Positions 44,401 to 58,714 of a DNA stretch of 64,000 nt are shown here, piece by piece; within the stretch, counting starts at the first letter, position 1; each line of letters opens with the position of its first letter. This DNA is from Paralichthys olivaceus (Eukaryota; Chordata; Actinopteri; Pleuronectiformes; Paralichthyidae), in assembly GCF_024713975.1 (NCBI RefSeq), contig NC_091111.1, positions 17,519,501 to 17,583,500 on the forward strand, written 5' to 3'. A program made the translations under genes and the position numbers. A model generated the notes under the pieces. It was not told where the DNA came from. It searched no databases and saw only the letters and a program-made list of their open reading frames with translations.

Positions 44401-47400
44401 AATTGGAATAACTCTGCGCTGCTTGCTCGAAACGTGCTGAAATTCAGTGTGGTTGTGTGGCAGGCCACCCTTTATTAATCATGAAATGCACAAGTCTCTA
44501 GGACTTTCAGAAGAAAAGTTATTCAAAAATATCTTGTACTTTTTTTTATAGATTTGGTGGTTTCACCATTTCCGAAAGTCGTAGAAGCTCGGGGATGGTC
44601 CCAATGGATCGGGCAGAGTCACATTAGTGGAGATGGAACCAACTTCCAAGTCTCTTTGACCTTCAGAAAAAAAGTTATTGAACAATATCTTGAACTCCTA
44701 TAGGTTTTCATCCCTAACCCTAACCCTAATCACAACCAAAAAATCAAACACTAATCACAACCCTAACCCTACCCCTTCCAAAGGTCGTAGAAGCTCGGGG
44801 GTGGTACCAATGGATCGGGCACACCCACATTAGTGGAGATGGAACCAACTTCCAAGTCTCTATGACCTACAGAAAAAAAGTTATTGAAGAATATCTTGAG
44901 CTCCAATGGGTATTCATCCCTAACCCTAACCCTAATAGCAACCCTAACCCTAACCCTAATCACAACCCTAACCCTAACCCTAATTGCAACCCTAACCCTA
45001 ATTGCAACCCTAACCCTAATTGCAACCCTAACCCATATTAGGGATTAATTGGAATAACTCTGCGCTGCTTGCTCGAAACATGCTGAAATTCGGTGTGGTT
45101 GTGTGGCAGGCCACCCTTTATTAATCATGAAATGCACAAGTCTCTAGGACTTTCAGAAGAAAAGTTATTCAAAAATATCTTGTACTTTTTTTTATAGATT
45201 TGGTGGTTTCACCATTTCCGAAAGTCGTAGAAGCTCGGGGATGGTCCCAATGGATCGGGCAGAGTCACATTAGTGGAGATGGAACCAACTTCCAAGTCTC
45301 TTTGACCTTCAGAAAAAAAGTTATTGAACAATATCTTGAACTCCTATAGGTTTTCATCCCTAACCCTAACCCTAATCACAACCAAAAAATCAAACACTAA
45401 TCACAACCCTAACCCTACCCCTTCCAAAGGTCGTAGAAGCTCGGGGGTGGTACCAATGGATCGGGCACACCCACATTAGTGGAGATGGAACCAACTTCCA
45501 AGTCTCTATGACCTACAGAAAAAAAGTTATTGAAGAATATCTTGAGCTCCAATGGGTATTCATCCCTAACCCTAACCCTAATAGCAACCCTAACCCTAAC
45601 CCTAATCACAACCCTAACCCTAACCCTAATTGCAACCCTAACCCATATTAGGGATTAATTGGAATAACTCTGCGCTGCTTGCTTGAAACGTGCTGAAATT
45701 CGGTGTGGTTGTGTGGCAGGCCACCCTTTATTAATCATGAAATGCACAAGTCTCTAGGACTTTCAGAAGAAAAGTTATTCAAAAATATCTTGTACTTTTT
45801 TTTATAGATTTGGTGGTTTCACCATTTCCGAAAGTCGTAGAAGCTCGGGGATGGTCCCAATGGATCGGGCAGAGTCACATTAGTGGAGATGGAACCAACT
45901 TCCAAGTCTCTTTGACCTTCAGAAAAAAAGTTATTGAACAATATCTTGAACTCCTATAGGTTTTCATCCCTAACCCTAACCCTAATCACAACCAAAAAAT
46001 CAAACACTAATCACAACCATAACCCTACCCCTTCCAAAGGTCGTAGAAGCTCGGGGGTGGTACCAATGGATCGGGCATAGCCACATTAGTGGAGATGGAA
46101 CCAACTTCCAAGTCTCTATGACCTACAGAAAAAAAGTTATTGAAGAATATCTTGAGCTCCAATGGGTATTCATCCCTAACCCTAACCCTAATAGCAACCC
46201 TAACCCTAACCCTAATCACAACCCTAACCCTAACCCTAATTGCAACCCTAACCCATATTAGGGATTAATTGGAATAACTCTGCGCTGCTTGCTCGAAACG
46301 TGCTGAAATTCGGTGTGGTTGTGTGGCAGGCTACCCTTTATTAATCATGAAATGCACAAGTCTCTAGGACTTTCAGAAGAAAAGTTATTCAAAAATATCT
46401 TGTACTTTTTTTTATAGATTTGGTGGTTTCACCATTTCCGAAAGTCGTAGAAGCTCGGGGGTGGTACCAATGGATCGGGCATAGCCACATTAGTGGAGAT
46501 GGAACCAACTTCCAAGTCTCTATGACCTTCAGAAAAAAAGTTATTGAAGAATATCTTGAGCTCCTATAGGTTTTCATCCCTAACCCTAACCCTAATCACA
46601 ACCAAAAAATCAAACACTAATCACAACCCTAACCCTACCCCTTCCAAAGGTCGTAGAAGCTCGGGGGTGGTACCAATGGATCGGGCATAGCCACATTAGT
46701 GGAGATGGAACCAACTTCCAAGTCTCTATGACCTACAGAAAAAAAGTTATTGAAGAATATCTTGAGCTCCAATGGGTATTCATCCCTAACCCTAACCCTA
46801 ATAGCAACCCTAACCCTAACCCTAATCACAACCCTAACCCTAACCCTAATTGCAACCCTAACCCTAATTGCAACCCTAACCCATATTAGGGATTAATTGG
46901 AATAACTCTGCGCTGCTTGCTCGAAACGTGCTGAAATTCGGTGTGGTTGTGTGGCAGGCCACCCTTTATTAATCATGAAATGCACAAGTCTCTAGGACTT
47001 TCAGAAGAAAAGTTATTCAAAAATATCTTGTACTTTTTTTTATAGATTTGGTGGTTTCACCATTTCCGAAAGTCGTAGAAGCTCGGGGATGGTCCCAATG
47101 GATCGGGCAGAGTCACATTAGTGGAGATGGAACCAACTTCCAAGTCTCTATGACCTTCAGAAAAAAAGTTATTGAACAATATCTTGAACTCCTATAGGTT
47201 TTCATCCCTAACCCTAACCCTAATCACAACCAAAAAATCAAACACTAATCACAACCCTAACCCTACCCCTTCCAAAGGTCGTAGAAGCTCGGGGGTGGTA
47301 CCAATGGATCGGGCAGAGTCACATTAGTGGAGATGGAACCAACTTCCAAGTCTCTATGACCTTCAGAAAAAAAGTTATTGAACAATATCTTGAACTCCTA

Positions 47401-50400
47401 TAGGTTTTCATCCCTAACCCTAACCCTAATCACAACCAAAAAATCAAACACTAATCACAACCCTAACCCTACCCCTTCCAAAGGTCGTAGAAGCTCGGGG
47501 GTGGTACCAATGGATTGGGCACACCCACATTAGTGGAGATGGAACCAACTTCCAAGTCTCTATGACCTACAGAAAAAAAGTTATTGAAGAATATCTTGAG
47601 CTCCAATGGGTATTCATCCCTAACCCTAACCCTAATAGCAACCCTAACCCTAACCCTAATCACAACCCTAACCCTAACCCTAATTGCAACCCTAACCCAT
47701 ATTAGGGATTAATTGGAATAACTCTGCGCTGCTTGCTCGAAACGTGCTGAAATTCAGTGTGGTTGTGTGGCAGGCCACCCTTTATTAATCATGAAATGCA
47801 CAAGTCTCTAGGACTTTCAGAAGAAAAGTTATTCAAAAATATCTTGTACTTTTTTTTATAGATTTGGTGGTTTCACCATTTCCGAAAGTCGTAGAAGCTC
47901 GGGGATGGTCCCAATGGATCGGGCAGAGTCACATTAGTGGAGATGGAACCAACTTCCAAGTCTCTTTGACCTTCAGAAAAAAAGTTATTGAACAATATCT
48001 TGAACTCCTATAGGTTTTCATCCCTAACCCTAACCCTAATCACAACCAAAAAATCAAACACTAATCACAACCCTAACCCTACCCCTTCCAAAGGTCGTAG
48101 AAGCTCGGGGGTGGTACCAATGGATCGGGCACACCCACATTAGTGGAGATGGAACCAACTTCCAAGTCTCTATGACCTACAGAAAAAAAGTTATTGAAGA
48201 ATATCTTGAGCTCCAATGGGTATTCATCCCTAACCCTAACCCTAATAGCAACCCTAACCCTAACCCTAATCACAACCCTAACCCTAACCCTAATTGCAAC
48301 CCTAACCCTAATTGCAACCCTAACCCTAATTGCAACCCTAACCCATATTAGGGATTAATTGGAATAACTCTGCGCTGCTTGCTCGAAACATGCTGAAATT
48401 CGGTGTGGTTGTGTGGCAGGCCACCCTTTATTAATCATGAAATGCACAAGTCTCTAGGACTTTCAGAAGAAAAGTTATTCAAAAATATCTTGTACTTTTT
48501 TTTATAGATTTGGTGGTTTCACCATTTCCGAAAGTCGTAGAAGCTCGGGGATGGTCCCAATGGATCGGGCAGAGTCACATTAGTGGAGATGGAACCAACT
48601 TCCAAGTCTCTTTGACCTTCAGAAAAAAAGTTATTGAACAATATCTTGAACTCCTATAGGTTTTCATCCCTAACCCTAACCCTAATCACAACCAAAAAAT
48701 CAAACACTAATCACAACCCTAACCCTACCCCTTCCAAAGGTCGTAGAAGCTCGGGGGTGGTACCAATGGATCGGGCACACCCACATTAGTGGAGATGGAA
48801 CCAACTTCCAAGTCTCTATGACCTACAGAAAAAAAGTTATTGAAGAATATCTTGAGCTCCAATGGGTATTCATCCCTAACCCTAACCCTAATAGCAACCC
48901 TAACCCTAACCCTAATCACAACCCTAACCCTAACCCTAATTGCAACCCTAACCCATATTAGGGATTAATTGGAATAACTCTGCGCTGCTTGCTTGAAACG
49001 TGCTGAAATTCGGTGTGGTTGTGTGGCAGGCCACCCTTTATTAATCATGAAATGCACAAGTCTCTAGGACTTTCAGAAGAAAAGTTATTCAAAAATATCT
49101 TGTACTTTTTTTTATAGATTTGGTGGTTTCACCATTTCCGAAAGTCGTAGAAGCTCGGGGATGGTCCCAATGGATCGGGCAGAGTCACATTAGTGGAGAT
49201 GGAACCAACTTCCAAGTCTCTTTGACCTTCAGAAAAAAAGTTATTGAACAATATCTTGAACTCCTATAGGTTTTCATCCCTAACCCTAACCCTAATCACA
49301 ACCAAAAAATCAAACACTAATCACAACCATAACCCTACCCCTTCCAAAGGTCGTAGAAGCTCGGGGGTGGTACCAATGGATCGGGCATAGCCACATTAGT
49401 GGAGATGGAACCAACTTCCAAGTCTCTATGACCTACAGAAAAAAAGTTATTGAAGAATATCTTGAGCTCCAATGGGTATTCATCCCTAACCCTAACCCTA
49501 ATAGCAACCCTAACCCTAACCCTAATCACAACCCTAACCCTAACCCTAATTGCAACCCTAACCCATATTAGGGATTAATTGGAATAACTCTGCGCTGCTT
49601 GCTCGAAACGTGCTGAAATTCGGTGTGGTTGTGTGGCAGGCTACCCTTTATTAATCATGAAATGCACAAGTCTCTAGGACTTTCAGAAGAAAAGTTATTC
49701 AAAAATATCTTGTACTTTTTTTTATAGATTTGGTGGTTTCACCATTTCCGAAAGTCGTAGAAGCTCGGGGGTGGTACCAATGGATCGGGCATAGCCACAT
49801 TAGTGGAGATGGAACCAACTTCCAAGTCTCTATGACCTTCAGAAAAAAAGTTATTGAAGAATATCTTGAGCTCCTATAGGTTTTCATCCCTAACCCTAAC
49901 CCTAATCACAACCAAAAAATCAAACACTAATCACAACCCTAACCCTACCCCTTCCAAAGGTCGTAGAAGCTCGGGGGTGGTACCAATGGATCGGGCATAG
50001 CCACATTAGTGGAGATGGAACCAACTTCCAAGTCTCTATGACCTACAGAAAAAAAGTTATTGAAGAATATCTTGAGCTCCAATGGGTATTCATCCCTAAC
50101 CCTAACCCTAATAGCAACCCTAACCCTAACCCTAATCACAACCCTAACCCTAACCCTAATTGCAACCCTAACCCTAATTGCAACCCTAACCCATATTAGG
50201 GATTAATTGGAATAACTCTGCGCTGCTTGCTCGAAACGTGCTGAAATTCGGTGTGGTTGTGTGGCAGGCCACCCTTTATTAATCATGAAATGCACAAGTC
50301 TCTAGGACTTTCAGAAGAAAAGTTATTCAAAAATATCTTGTACTTTTTTTTATAGATTTGGTGGTTTCACCATTTCCGAAAGTCGTAGAAGCTCGGGGAT

Positions 50401-50572
50401 GGTCCCAATGGATCGGGCAGAGTCACATTAGTAGAGATGGAACCAACTTCCAAGTCTCTTTGACCTTCAGAAAAAAAGTTATTGAACAATATCTTGAACT
50501 CCTATAGGTTTTCATCCCTAACCCTAACCCTAATCACAACCAAAAAATCAAACACTAATCACAACCCTAACC
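41459..50572. repeat. 2700/3310-bp higher-order repeat
   Basis: B-monomer spacings run 610, 646, 610, 834 (2700 bp), then 610, 646, 610, 610, 834 (3310 bp), then 610, 646, 610, 610, 628. Private variants confirm the 3310-bp step: GCTTGCTTGAAACG at about 45676 and 48986, and CAGGCTACCC at about 46327 and 49637. CAACCATAACCC recurs at about 43315, 46015 and 49325. Confidence 0.88.
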
Positions 50573-53500
50573 CTACCCCTTCCAAAGGTCGTAGAAGCTC
50601 GGGGGTGGTACCAATGGATCGGGCATAGCCACATTAGTGGAGATGGAACCAACTTCCAAGTCTCTATGACCTACAGAAAAAAAGTTATTGAAGAATATCT
50701 TGAGCTCCAATGGGTATTCATCCCTAACCCTAACCCTAATAGCAACCCTAACCCTAACCCTAATCACAACCCTAACCCTAACCCTAATTGCAACCCTAAC
50801 CCTAATTGCAACCCTAACCCTAATTGCAACCCTAACCCATATTAGGGATTAATTGGAATAACTCTGCGCTGCTTGCTCGAAACATGCTGAAATTCGGTGT
50901 GGTTGTGTGGCAGGCCACCCTTTATTAATCATGAAATGCACAAGTCTCTAGGACTTTCAGAAGAAAAGTTATTCAAAAATATCTTGTACTTTTTTTTATA
51001 GATTTGGTGGTTTCACCATTTCCGAAAGTCGTAGAAGCTCGGGGATGGTCCCAATGGATCGGGCAGAGTCACATTAGTGGAGATGGAACCAACTTCCAAG
51101 TCTCTTTGACCTTCAGAAAAAAAGTTATTGAACAATATCTTGAACTCCTATAGGTTTTCATCCCTAACCCTAACCCTAATCACAACCAAAAAATCAAACA
51201 CTAATCACAACCCTAACCCTACCCCTTCCAAAGGTCGTAGAAGCTCGGGGGTGGTACCAATGGATCGGGCATAGCCACATTAGTGGAGATGGAACCAACT
51301 TCCAAGTCTCTATGACCTACAGAAAAAAAGTTATTGAAGAATATCTTGAGCTCCAATGGGTATTCATCCCTAACCCTAACCCTAATAGCAACCCTAACCC
51401 TAACCCTAATCACAACCCTAACCCTAACCCTAATTGCAACCCTAACCCATATTAGGGATTAATTGGAATAACTCTGCGCTGCTTGCTCGAAACGTGCTGA
51501 AATTCGGTGTGGTTGTGTGGCAGGCCACCCTTTATTAATCATGAAATGCACAAGTCTCTAGGACTTTCAGAAGAAAAGTTATTCAAAAATATCTTGTACT
51601 TTTTTTTATAGATTTGGTGGTTTCACCATTTCCGAAAGTCGTAGAAGCTCGGGGATGGTCCCAATGGATCGGGCAGAGTCACATTAGTGGAGATGGAACC
51701 AACTTCCAAGTCTCTTTGACCTTCAGAAAAAAAGTTATTGAACAATATCTTGAACTCCTATAGGTTTTCATCCCTAACCCTAACCCTAATCACAACCAAA
51801 AAATCAAACACTAATCACAACCATAACCCTACCCCTTCCAAAGGTCGTAGAAGCTCGGGGGTGGTACCAATGGATCGGGCATAGCCACATTAGTGGAGAT
51901 GGAACCAACTTCCAAGTCTCTATGACCTACAGAAAAAAAGTTATTGAAGAATATCTTGAGCTCCAATGGGTATTCATCCCTAACCCTAACCCTAATAGCA
52001 ACCCTAACCCTAACCCTAATCACAACCCTAACCCTAACCCTAATTGCAACCCTAACCCTAATTGCAACCCTAACCCATATTAGGGATTAATTGGAATAAC
52101 TCTGCGCTGCTTGCTCGAAACATGCTGAAATTCGGTGTGGTTGTGTGGCAGGCCACCCTTTATTAATCATGAAATGCACAAGTCTCTAGGACTTTCAGAA
52201 GAAAAGTTATTCAAAAATATCTTGTACTTTTTTTTATAGATTTGGTGGTTTCACCATTTCCGAAAGTCGTAGAAGCTCGGGGATGGTCCCAATGGATCGG
52301 GCAGAGTCACATTAGTGGAGATGGAACCAACTTCCAAGTCTCTTTGACCTTCAGAAAAAAAGTTATTGAACAATATCTTGAACTCCTATAGGTTTTCATC
52401 CCTAACCCTAACCCTAATCACAACCAAAAAATCAAACACTAATCACAACCCTAACCCTACCCCTTCCAAAGGTCGTAGAAGCTCGGGGGTGGTACCAATG
52501 GATCGGGCACACCCACATTAGTGGAGATGGAACCAACTTCCAAGTCTCTATGACCTACAGAAAAAAAGTTATTGAAGAATATCTTGAGCTCCAATGGGTA
52601 TTCATCCCTAACCCTAACCCTAATAGCAACCCTAACCCTAACCCTAATCACAACCCTAACCCTAACCCTAATTGCAACCCTAACCCATATTAGGGATTAA
52701 TTGGAATAACTCTGCGCTGCTTGCTCGAAACGTGCTGAAATTCGGTGTGGTTGTGTGGCAGGCCACCCTTTATTAATCATGAAATGCACAAGTCTCTAGG
52801 ACTTTCAGAAGAAAAGTTATTCAAAAATATCTTGTACTTTTTTTTATAGATTTGGTGGTTTCACCATTTCCGAAAGTCGTAGAAGCTCGGGGATGGTCCC
52901 AATGGATCGGGCAGAGTCACATTAGTGGAGATGGAACCAACTTCCAAGTCTCTTTGACCTTCAGAAAAAAAGTTATTGAACAATATCTTGAACTCCTATA
53001 GGTTTTCATCCCTAACCCTAACCCTAATCACAACCAAAAAATCAAACACTAATCACAACCATAACCCTACCCCTTCCAAAGGTCGTAGAAGCTCGGGGGT
53101 GGTACCAATGGATCGGGCATAGCCACATTAGTGGAGATGGAACCAACTTCCAAGTCTCTATGACCTACAGAAAAAAAGTTATTGAAGAATATCTTGAGCT
53201 CCAATGGGTATTCATCCCTAACCCTAACCCTAATAGCAACCCTAACCCTAACCCTAATCACAACCCTAACCCTAACCCTAATTGCAACCCTAACCCTAAT
53301 TGCAACCCTAACCCATATTAGGGATTAATTGGAATAACTCTGCGCTGCTTGCTCGAAACGTGCTGAAATTCGGTGTGGTTGTGTGGCAGGCCACCCTTTA
53401 TTAATCATGAAATGCACAAGTCTCTAGGACTTTCAGAAGAAAAGTTATTCAAAAATATCTTGTACTTTTTTTTATAGATTTGGTGGTTTCACCATTTCCG

Positions 53501-54098
53501 AAAGTCGTAGAAGCTCGGGGATGGTCCCAATGGATCGGGCAGAGTCACATTAGTGGAGATGGAACCAACTTCCAAGTCTCTATGACCTTCAGAAAAAAAG
53601 TTATTGAACAATATCTTGAACTCCTATAGGTTTTCATCCCTAACCCTAACCCTAATCACAACCAAAAAATCAAACACTAATCACAACCCTAACCCTACCC
53701 CTTCCAAAGGTCGTAGAAGCTCGGGGGTGGTACCAATGGATTGGGCACACCCACATTAGTGGAGATGGAACCAACTTCCAAGTCTCTATGACCTACAGAA
53801 AAAAAGTTATTGAAGAATATCTTGAGCTCCAATGGGTATTCATCCCTAACCCTAACCCTAATAGCAACCCTAACCCTAACCCTAATCACAACCCTAACCC
53901 TAACCCTAATTGCAACCCTAACCCATATTAGGGATTAATTGGAATAACTCTGCGCTGCTTGCTCGAAACGTGCTGAAATTCAGTGTGGTTGTGTGGCAGG
54001 CCACCCTTTATTAATCATGAAATGCACAAGTCTCTAGGACTTTCAGAAGAAAAGTTATTCAAAAATATCTTGTACTTTTTTTTATAGATTTGGTGGTT

Positions 54099-54420
54099 TC
54101 ACCATTTCCGAAAGTCGTAGAAGCTCGGGGGTGGTACCAATGGATCGGGCATAGTCACATTAGTGGAGATGGAACCAACTTCCAAGTCTCTATGACCTTC
54201 AGAAAAAAAGTTATTGAAGAATATCTTGAGCTCCAATGGGTATTCATCCCTAACCCTAACCCTAATAGCAACCCTAACCCTAACCCTAATCACAACCCTA
54301 ACCCTAACCCTAATTGCAACCCTAACCCTAATTGCAACCCTTTCATCCCTGCAACCCTTTCATCCCTAACCCTAACCCTAATCACAACCAAAAAATCAAA
54401 CACTAATCACAACCCTAACC
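54099..54420. repeat. aberrant satellite unit with 17-bp direct repeat
   Basis: A B-type tail is joined to an A-type tail through GCAACCCTTTCATCCCT repeated twice (54334-54350 and 54351-54367), a motif not seen in other units. The C monomer is skipped here. Confidence 0.8.
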
Positions 54421-56878
54421 CTACCCCTTCCAAAGGTCGTAGAAGCTCGGGGGTGGTACCAATGGATCGGGCATAGCCACATTAGTGGAGATGGAACCAA
54501 CTTCCAAGTCTCTATGACCTACAGAAAAAAAGTTATTGAAGAATATCTTGAGCTCCAATGGGTATTCATCCCTAACCCTAACCCTAATAGCAACCCTAAC
54601 CCTAACCCTAATCACAACCCTAACCCTAACCCTAATTGCAACCCTAACCCTAATTGCAACCCTAACCCATATTAGGGATTAATTGGAATAACTCTGCGCT
54701 GCTTGCTCGAAACATGCTGAAATTCGGTGTGGTTGTGTGGCAGGCCACCCTTTATTAATCATGAAATGCACAAGTCTCTAGGACTTTCAGAAGAAAAGTT
54801 ATTCAAAAATATCTTGTACTTTTTTTTATAGATTTGGTGGTTTCACCATTTCCGAAAGTCGTAGAAGCTCGGGGATGGTCCCAATGGATCGGGCAGAGTC
54901 ACATTAGTGGAGATGGAACCAACTTCCAAGTCTCTTTGACCTTCAGAAAAAAAGTTATTGAACAATATCTTGAACTCCTATAGGTTTTCATCCCTAACCC
55001 TAACCCTAATCACAACCAAAAAATCAAACACTAATCACAACCCTAACCCTACCCCTTCCAAAGGTCGTAGAAGCTCGGGGGTGGTACCAATGGATCGGGC
55101 ACACCCACATTAGTGGAGATGGAACCAACTTCCAAGTCTCTATGACCTACAGAAAAAAAGTTATTGAAGAATATCTTGAGCTCCAATGGGTATTCATCCC
55201 TAACCCTAACCCTAATAGCAACCCTAACCCTAACCCTAATCACAACCCTAACCCTAACCCTAATTGCAACCCTAACCCATATTAGGGATTAATTGGAATA
55301 ACTCTGCGCTGCTTGCTCGAAACGTGCTGAAATTCGGTGTGGTTGTGTGGCAGGCCACCCTTTATTAATCATGAAATGCACAAGTCTCTAGGACTTTCAG
55401 AAGAAAAGTTATTCAAAAATATCTTGTACTTTTTTTTATAGATTTGGTGGTTTCACCATTTCCGAAAGTCGTAGAAGCTCGGGGATGGTCCCAATGGATC
55501 GGGCAGAGTCACATTAGTGGAGATGGAACCAACTTCCAAGTCTCTTTGACCTTCAGAAAAAAAGTTATTGAACAATATCTTGAACTCCTATAGGTTTTCA
55601 TCCCTAACCCTAACCCTAATCACAACCAAAAAATCAAACACTAATCACAACCATAACCCTACCCCTTCCAAAGGTCGTAGAAGCTCGGGGGTGGTACCAA
55701 TGGATCGGGCATAGCCACATTAGTGGAGATGGAACCAACTTCCAAGTCTCTATGACCTACAGAAAAAAAGTTATTGAAGAATATCTTGAGCTCCAATGGG
55801 TATTCATCCCTAACCCTAACCCTAATAGCAACCCTAACCCTAACCCTAATCACAACCCTAACCCTAACCCTAATTGCAACCCTAACCCTAATTGCAACCC
55901 TAACCCATATTAGGGATTAATTGGAATAACTCTGCGCTGCTTGCTCGAAACGTGCTGAAATTCGGTGTGGTTGTGTGGCAGGCCACCCTTTATTAATCAT
56001 GAAATGCACAAGTCTCTAGGACTTTCAGAAGAAAAGTTATTCAAAAATATCTTGTACTTTTTTTTATAGATTTGGTGGTTTCACCATTTCCGAAAGTCGT
56101 AGAAGCTCGGGGATGGTCCCAATGGATCGGGCAGAGTCACATTAGTGGAGATGGAACCAACTTCCAAGTCTCTATGACCTTCAGAAAAAAAGTTATTGAA
56201 CAATATCTTGAACTCCTATAGGTTTTCATCCCTAACCCTAACCCTAATCACAACCAAAAAATCAAACACTAATCACAACCCTAACCCTACCCCTTCCAAA
56301 GGTCGTAGAAGCTCGGGGGTGGTACCAATGGATCGGGCACACCCACATTAGTGGAGATGGAACCAACTTCCAAGTCTCTATGACCTACAGAAAAAAAGTT
56401 ATTGAAGAATATCTTGAGCTCCAATGGGTATTCATCCCTAACCCTAACCCTAACCCTAATCACAACCCTAACCCTAACCCTAATTGCAACCCTAACCCAT
56501 ATTAGGGATTAATTGGAATAACTCTGCGCTGCTTGCTCGAAACGTGCTGAAATTCGGTGTGGTTGTGTGGCAGGCCACCCTTTATTAATCATGAAATGCA
56601 CAAGTCTCTAGGACTTTCAGAAGAAAAGTTATTCAAAAATATCTTGTACTTTTTTTTATAGATTTGGTGGTTTCACCATTTCCGAAAGTCGTAGAAGCTC
56701 GGGGATGGTCCCAATGGATCGGGCAGAGTCACATTAGTGGAGATGGAACCAACTTCCAAGTCTCTATGACCTTCAGAAAAAAAGTTATTGAACAATATCT
56801 TGAACTCCTATAGGTTTTCATCCCTAACCCTAACCCTAATCACAACCAAAAAATCAAACACTAATCACAACCCTAACC

Positions 56879-58714
56879 CTACCCCTTCCAAAGGTCGTAG
56901 AAGCTCGGGGGTGGTACCAATGGATCGGGCACACCCACATTAGTGGAGATGGAACCAACTTCCAAGTCTCTATGACCTACAGAAAAAAAGTTATTGAAGA
57001 ATATCTTGAGCTCCAATGGGTATTCATCCCTAACCCTAACCCTAATAGCAACCCTAACCCTAATCACAACCCTAACCCTAACCCTAATTGCAACCCTAAC
57101 CCATATTAGGGATTAATTAGAATAACTCTGCGCTGCTTGCTCAAAACGTGCTGAAATTCAGTGTGGTTGTGTGGCAGGCCACCCTTTATTAATCATGAAA
57201 TGCACAAGTCTCTAGGACTTTCAGAAGAAAAGTTATTCAAAAATATCTTGTACTTTTTTTTATAGATTTGGTGGTTTCACCATTTCCGAAAGTCGTAGAA
57301 GCTCGGGGATGGTCCCAATGGATCGGGCAGAGTCACATTAGTGGAGATGGAACCAACTTCCAAGTCTCTATGACCTTCAGAAAAAAAGTTATTGAACAAT
57401 ATCTTGAACTCCTATAGGTTTTCATCCCTAACCCTAACCCTAATCACAACCAAAAAATCAAACACTAATCACAACCCTAACCCTACCCCTTCCAAAGGTC
57501 GTAGAAGCTCGGGGGTGGTACCAATGGATCGGGCATAGCCACATTAGTGGAGATGGAACCAACTTCCAAGTCTCTATGACCTACAGAAAAAAAGTTATTG
57601 AAGAATATCTTGAGCTCCAATGGGTATTCATCCCTAACCCTAACCCTAATAGCAACCCTAACCCTAACCCTAATCACAACCCTAACCCTAACCCTAATTG
57701 CAACCCTAACCCTAATTGCAACCCTAACCCATATTAGGGATTAATTGGAATAACTCTGCGCTGCTTGCTCCAAACGTGCTGAAATTCGGTGTGGTTGTGT
57801 GGCAGGCCACCCTTTATTAATCATGAAATGCACAAGTCTCTAGGACTTTCAGAAGAAAAGTTATTCAAAAATATCTTGTACTTTTTTTTATAGATTTGGT
57901 GGTTTCACCATTTCCGAAAGTCGTAGAAGCTCGGGGATGGTCCCAATGGATCGGGCAGAGTCACATTAGTGGAGATGGAACCAACTTCCAAGTCTCTATG
58001 ACCTTCAGAAAAAAAGTTATTGAACAATATCTTGAACTCCTATAGGTTTTCATCCCTAACCCTAACCCTAATCACAACCAAAAAATCAAACACTAATCAC
58101 AACCCTAACCCTACCCCTTCCAAAGGTCGTAGAAGCTCGGGGGTGGTACCAATGGATCGGGCACACCCACATTAGTGGAGATGGAACCAACTTCCAAGTC
58201 TCTATGACCTACAGAAAAAAAGTTATTGAAGAATATCTTGAGCTCCAATGGGTATTCATCCCTAACCCTAACCCTAATAGCAACCCTAACCCTAATCACA
58301 ACCCTAACCCTAACCCTAATTGCAACCCTAACCCATATTAGGGATTAATTAGAATAACTCTGCGCTGCTTGCTCAAAACGTGCTGAAATTCAGTGTGGTT
58401 GTGTGGCAGGCCACCCTTTATTAATCATGAAATGCACAAGTCTCTAGGACTTTCAGAAGAAAAGTTATTCAAAAATATCTTGTACTTTTTTTTATAGATT
58501 TGGTGGTTTCACCATTTCCGAAAGTCGTAGAAGCTCGGGGATGGTCCCAATGGATCGGGCAGAGTCACATTAGTGGAGATGGAACCAACTTCCAAGTCTC
58601 TATGACCTTCAGAAAAAAAGTTATTGAACAATATCTTGAACTCCTATAGGTTTTCATCCCTAACCCTAACCCTAATCACAACCAAAAAATCAAACACTAA
58701 TCACAACCCTAACC
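56879..58714. repeat. 1232-bp higher-order repeat (604+628)
   Basis: Spacings are 604, 628, 604. Units with one CCCTAA fewer in the B tail share the private changes GATTAATTAGAATAAC and GCTCAAAACGTG at about 57111-57150 and 58343-58382, 1232 bp apart. Confidence 0.85.
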
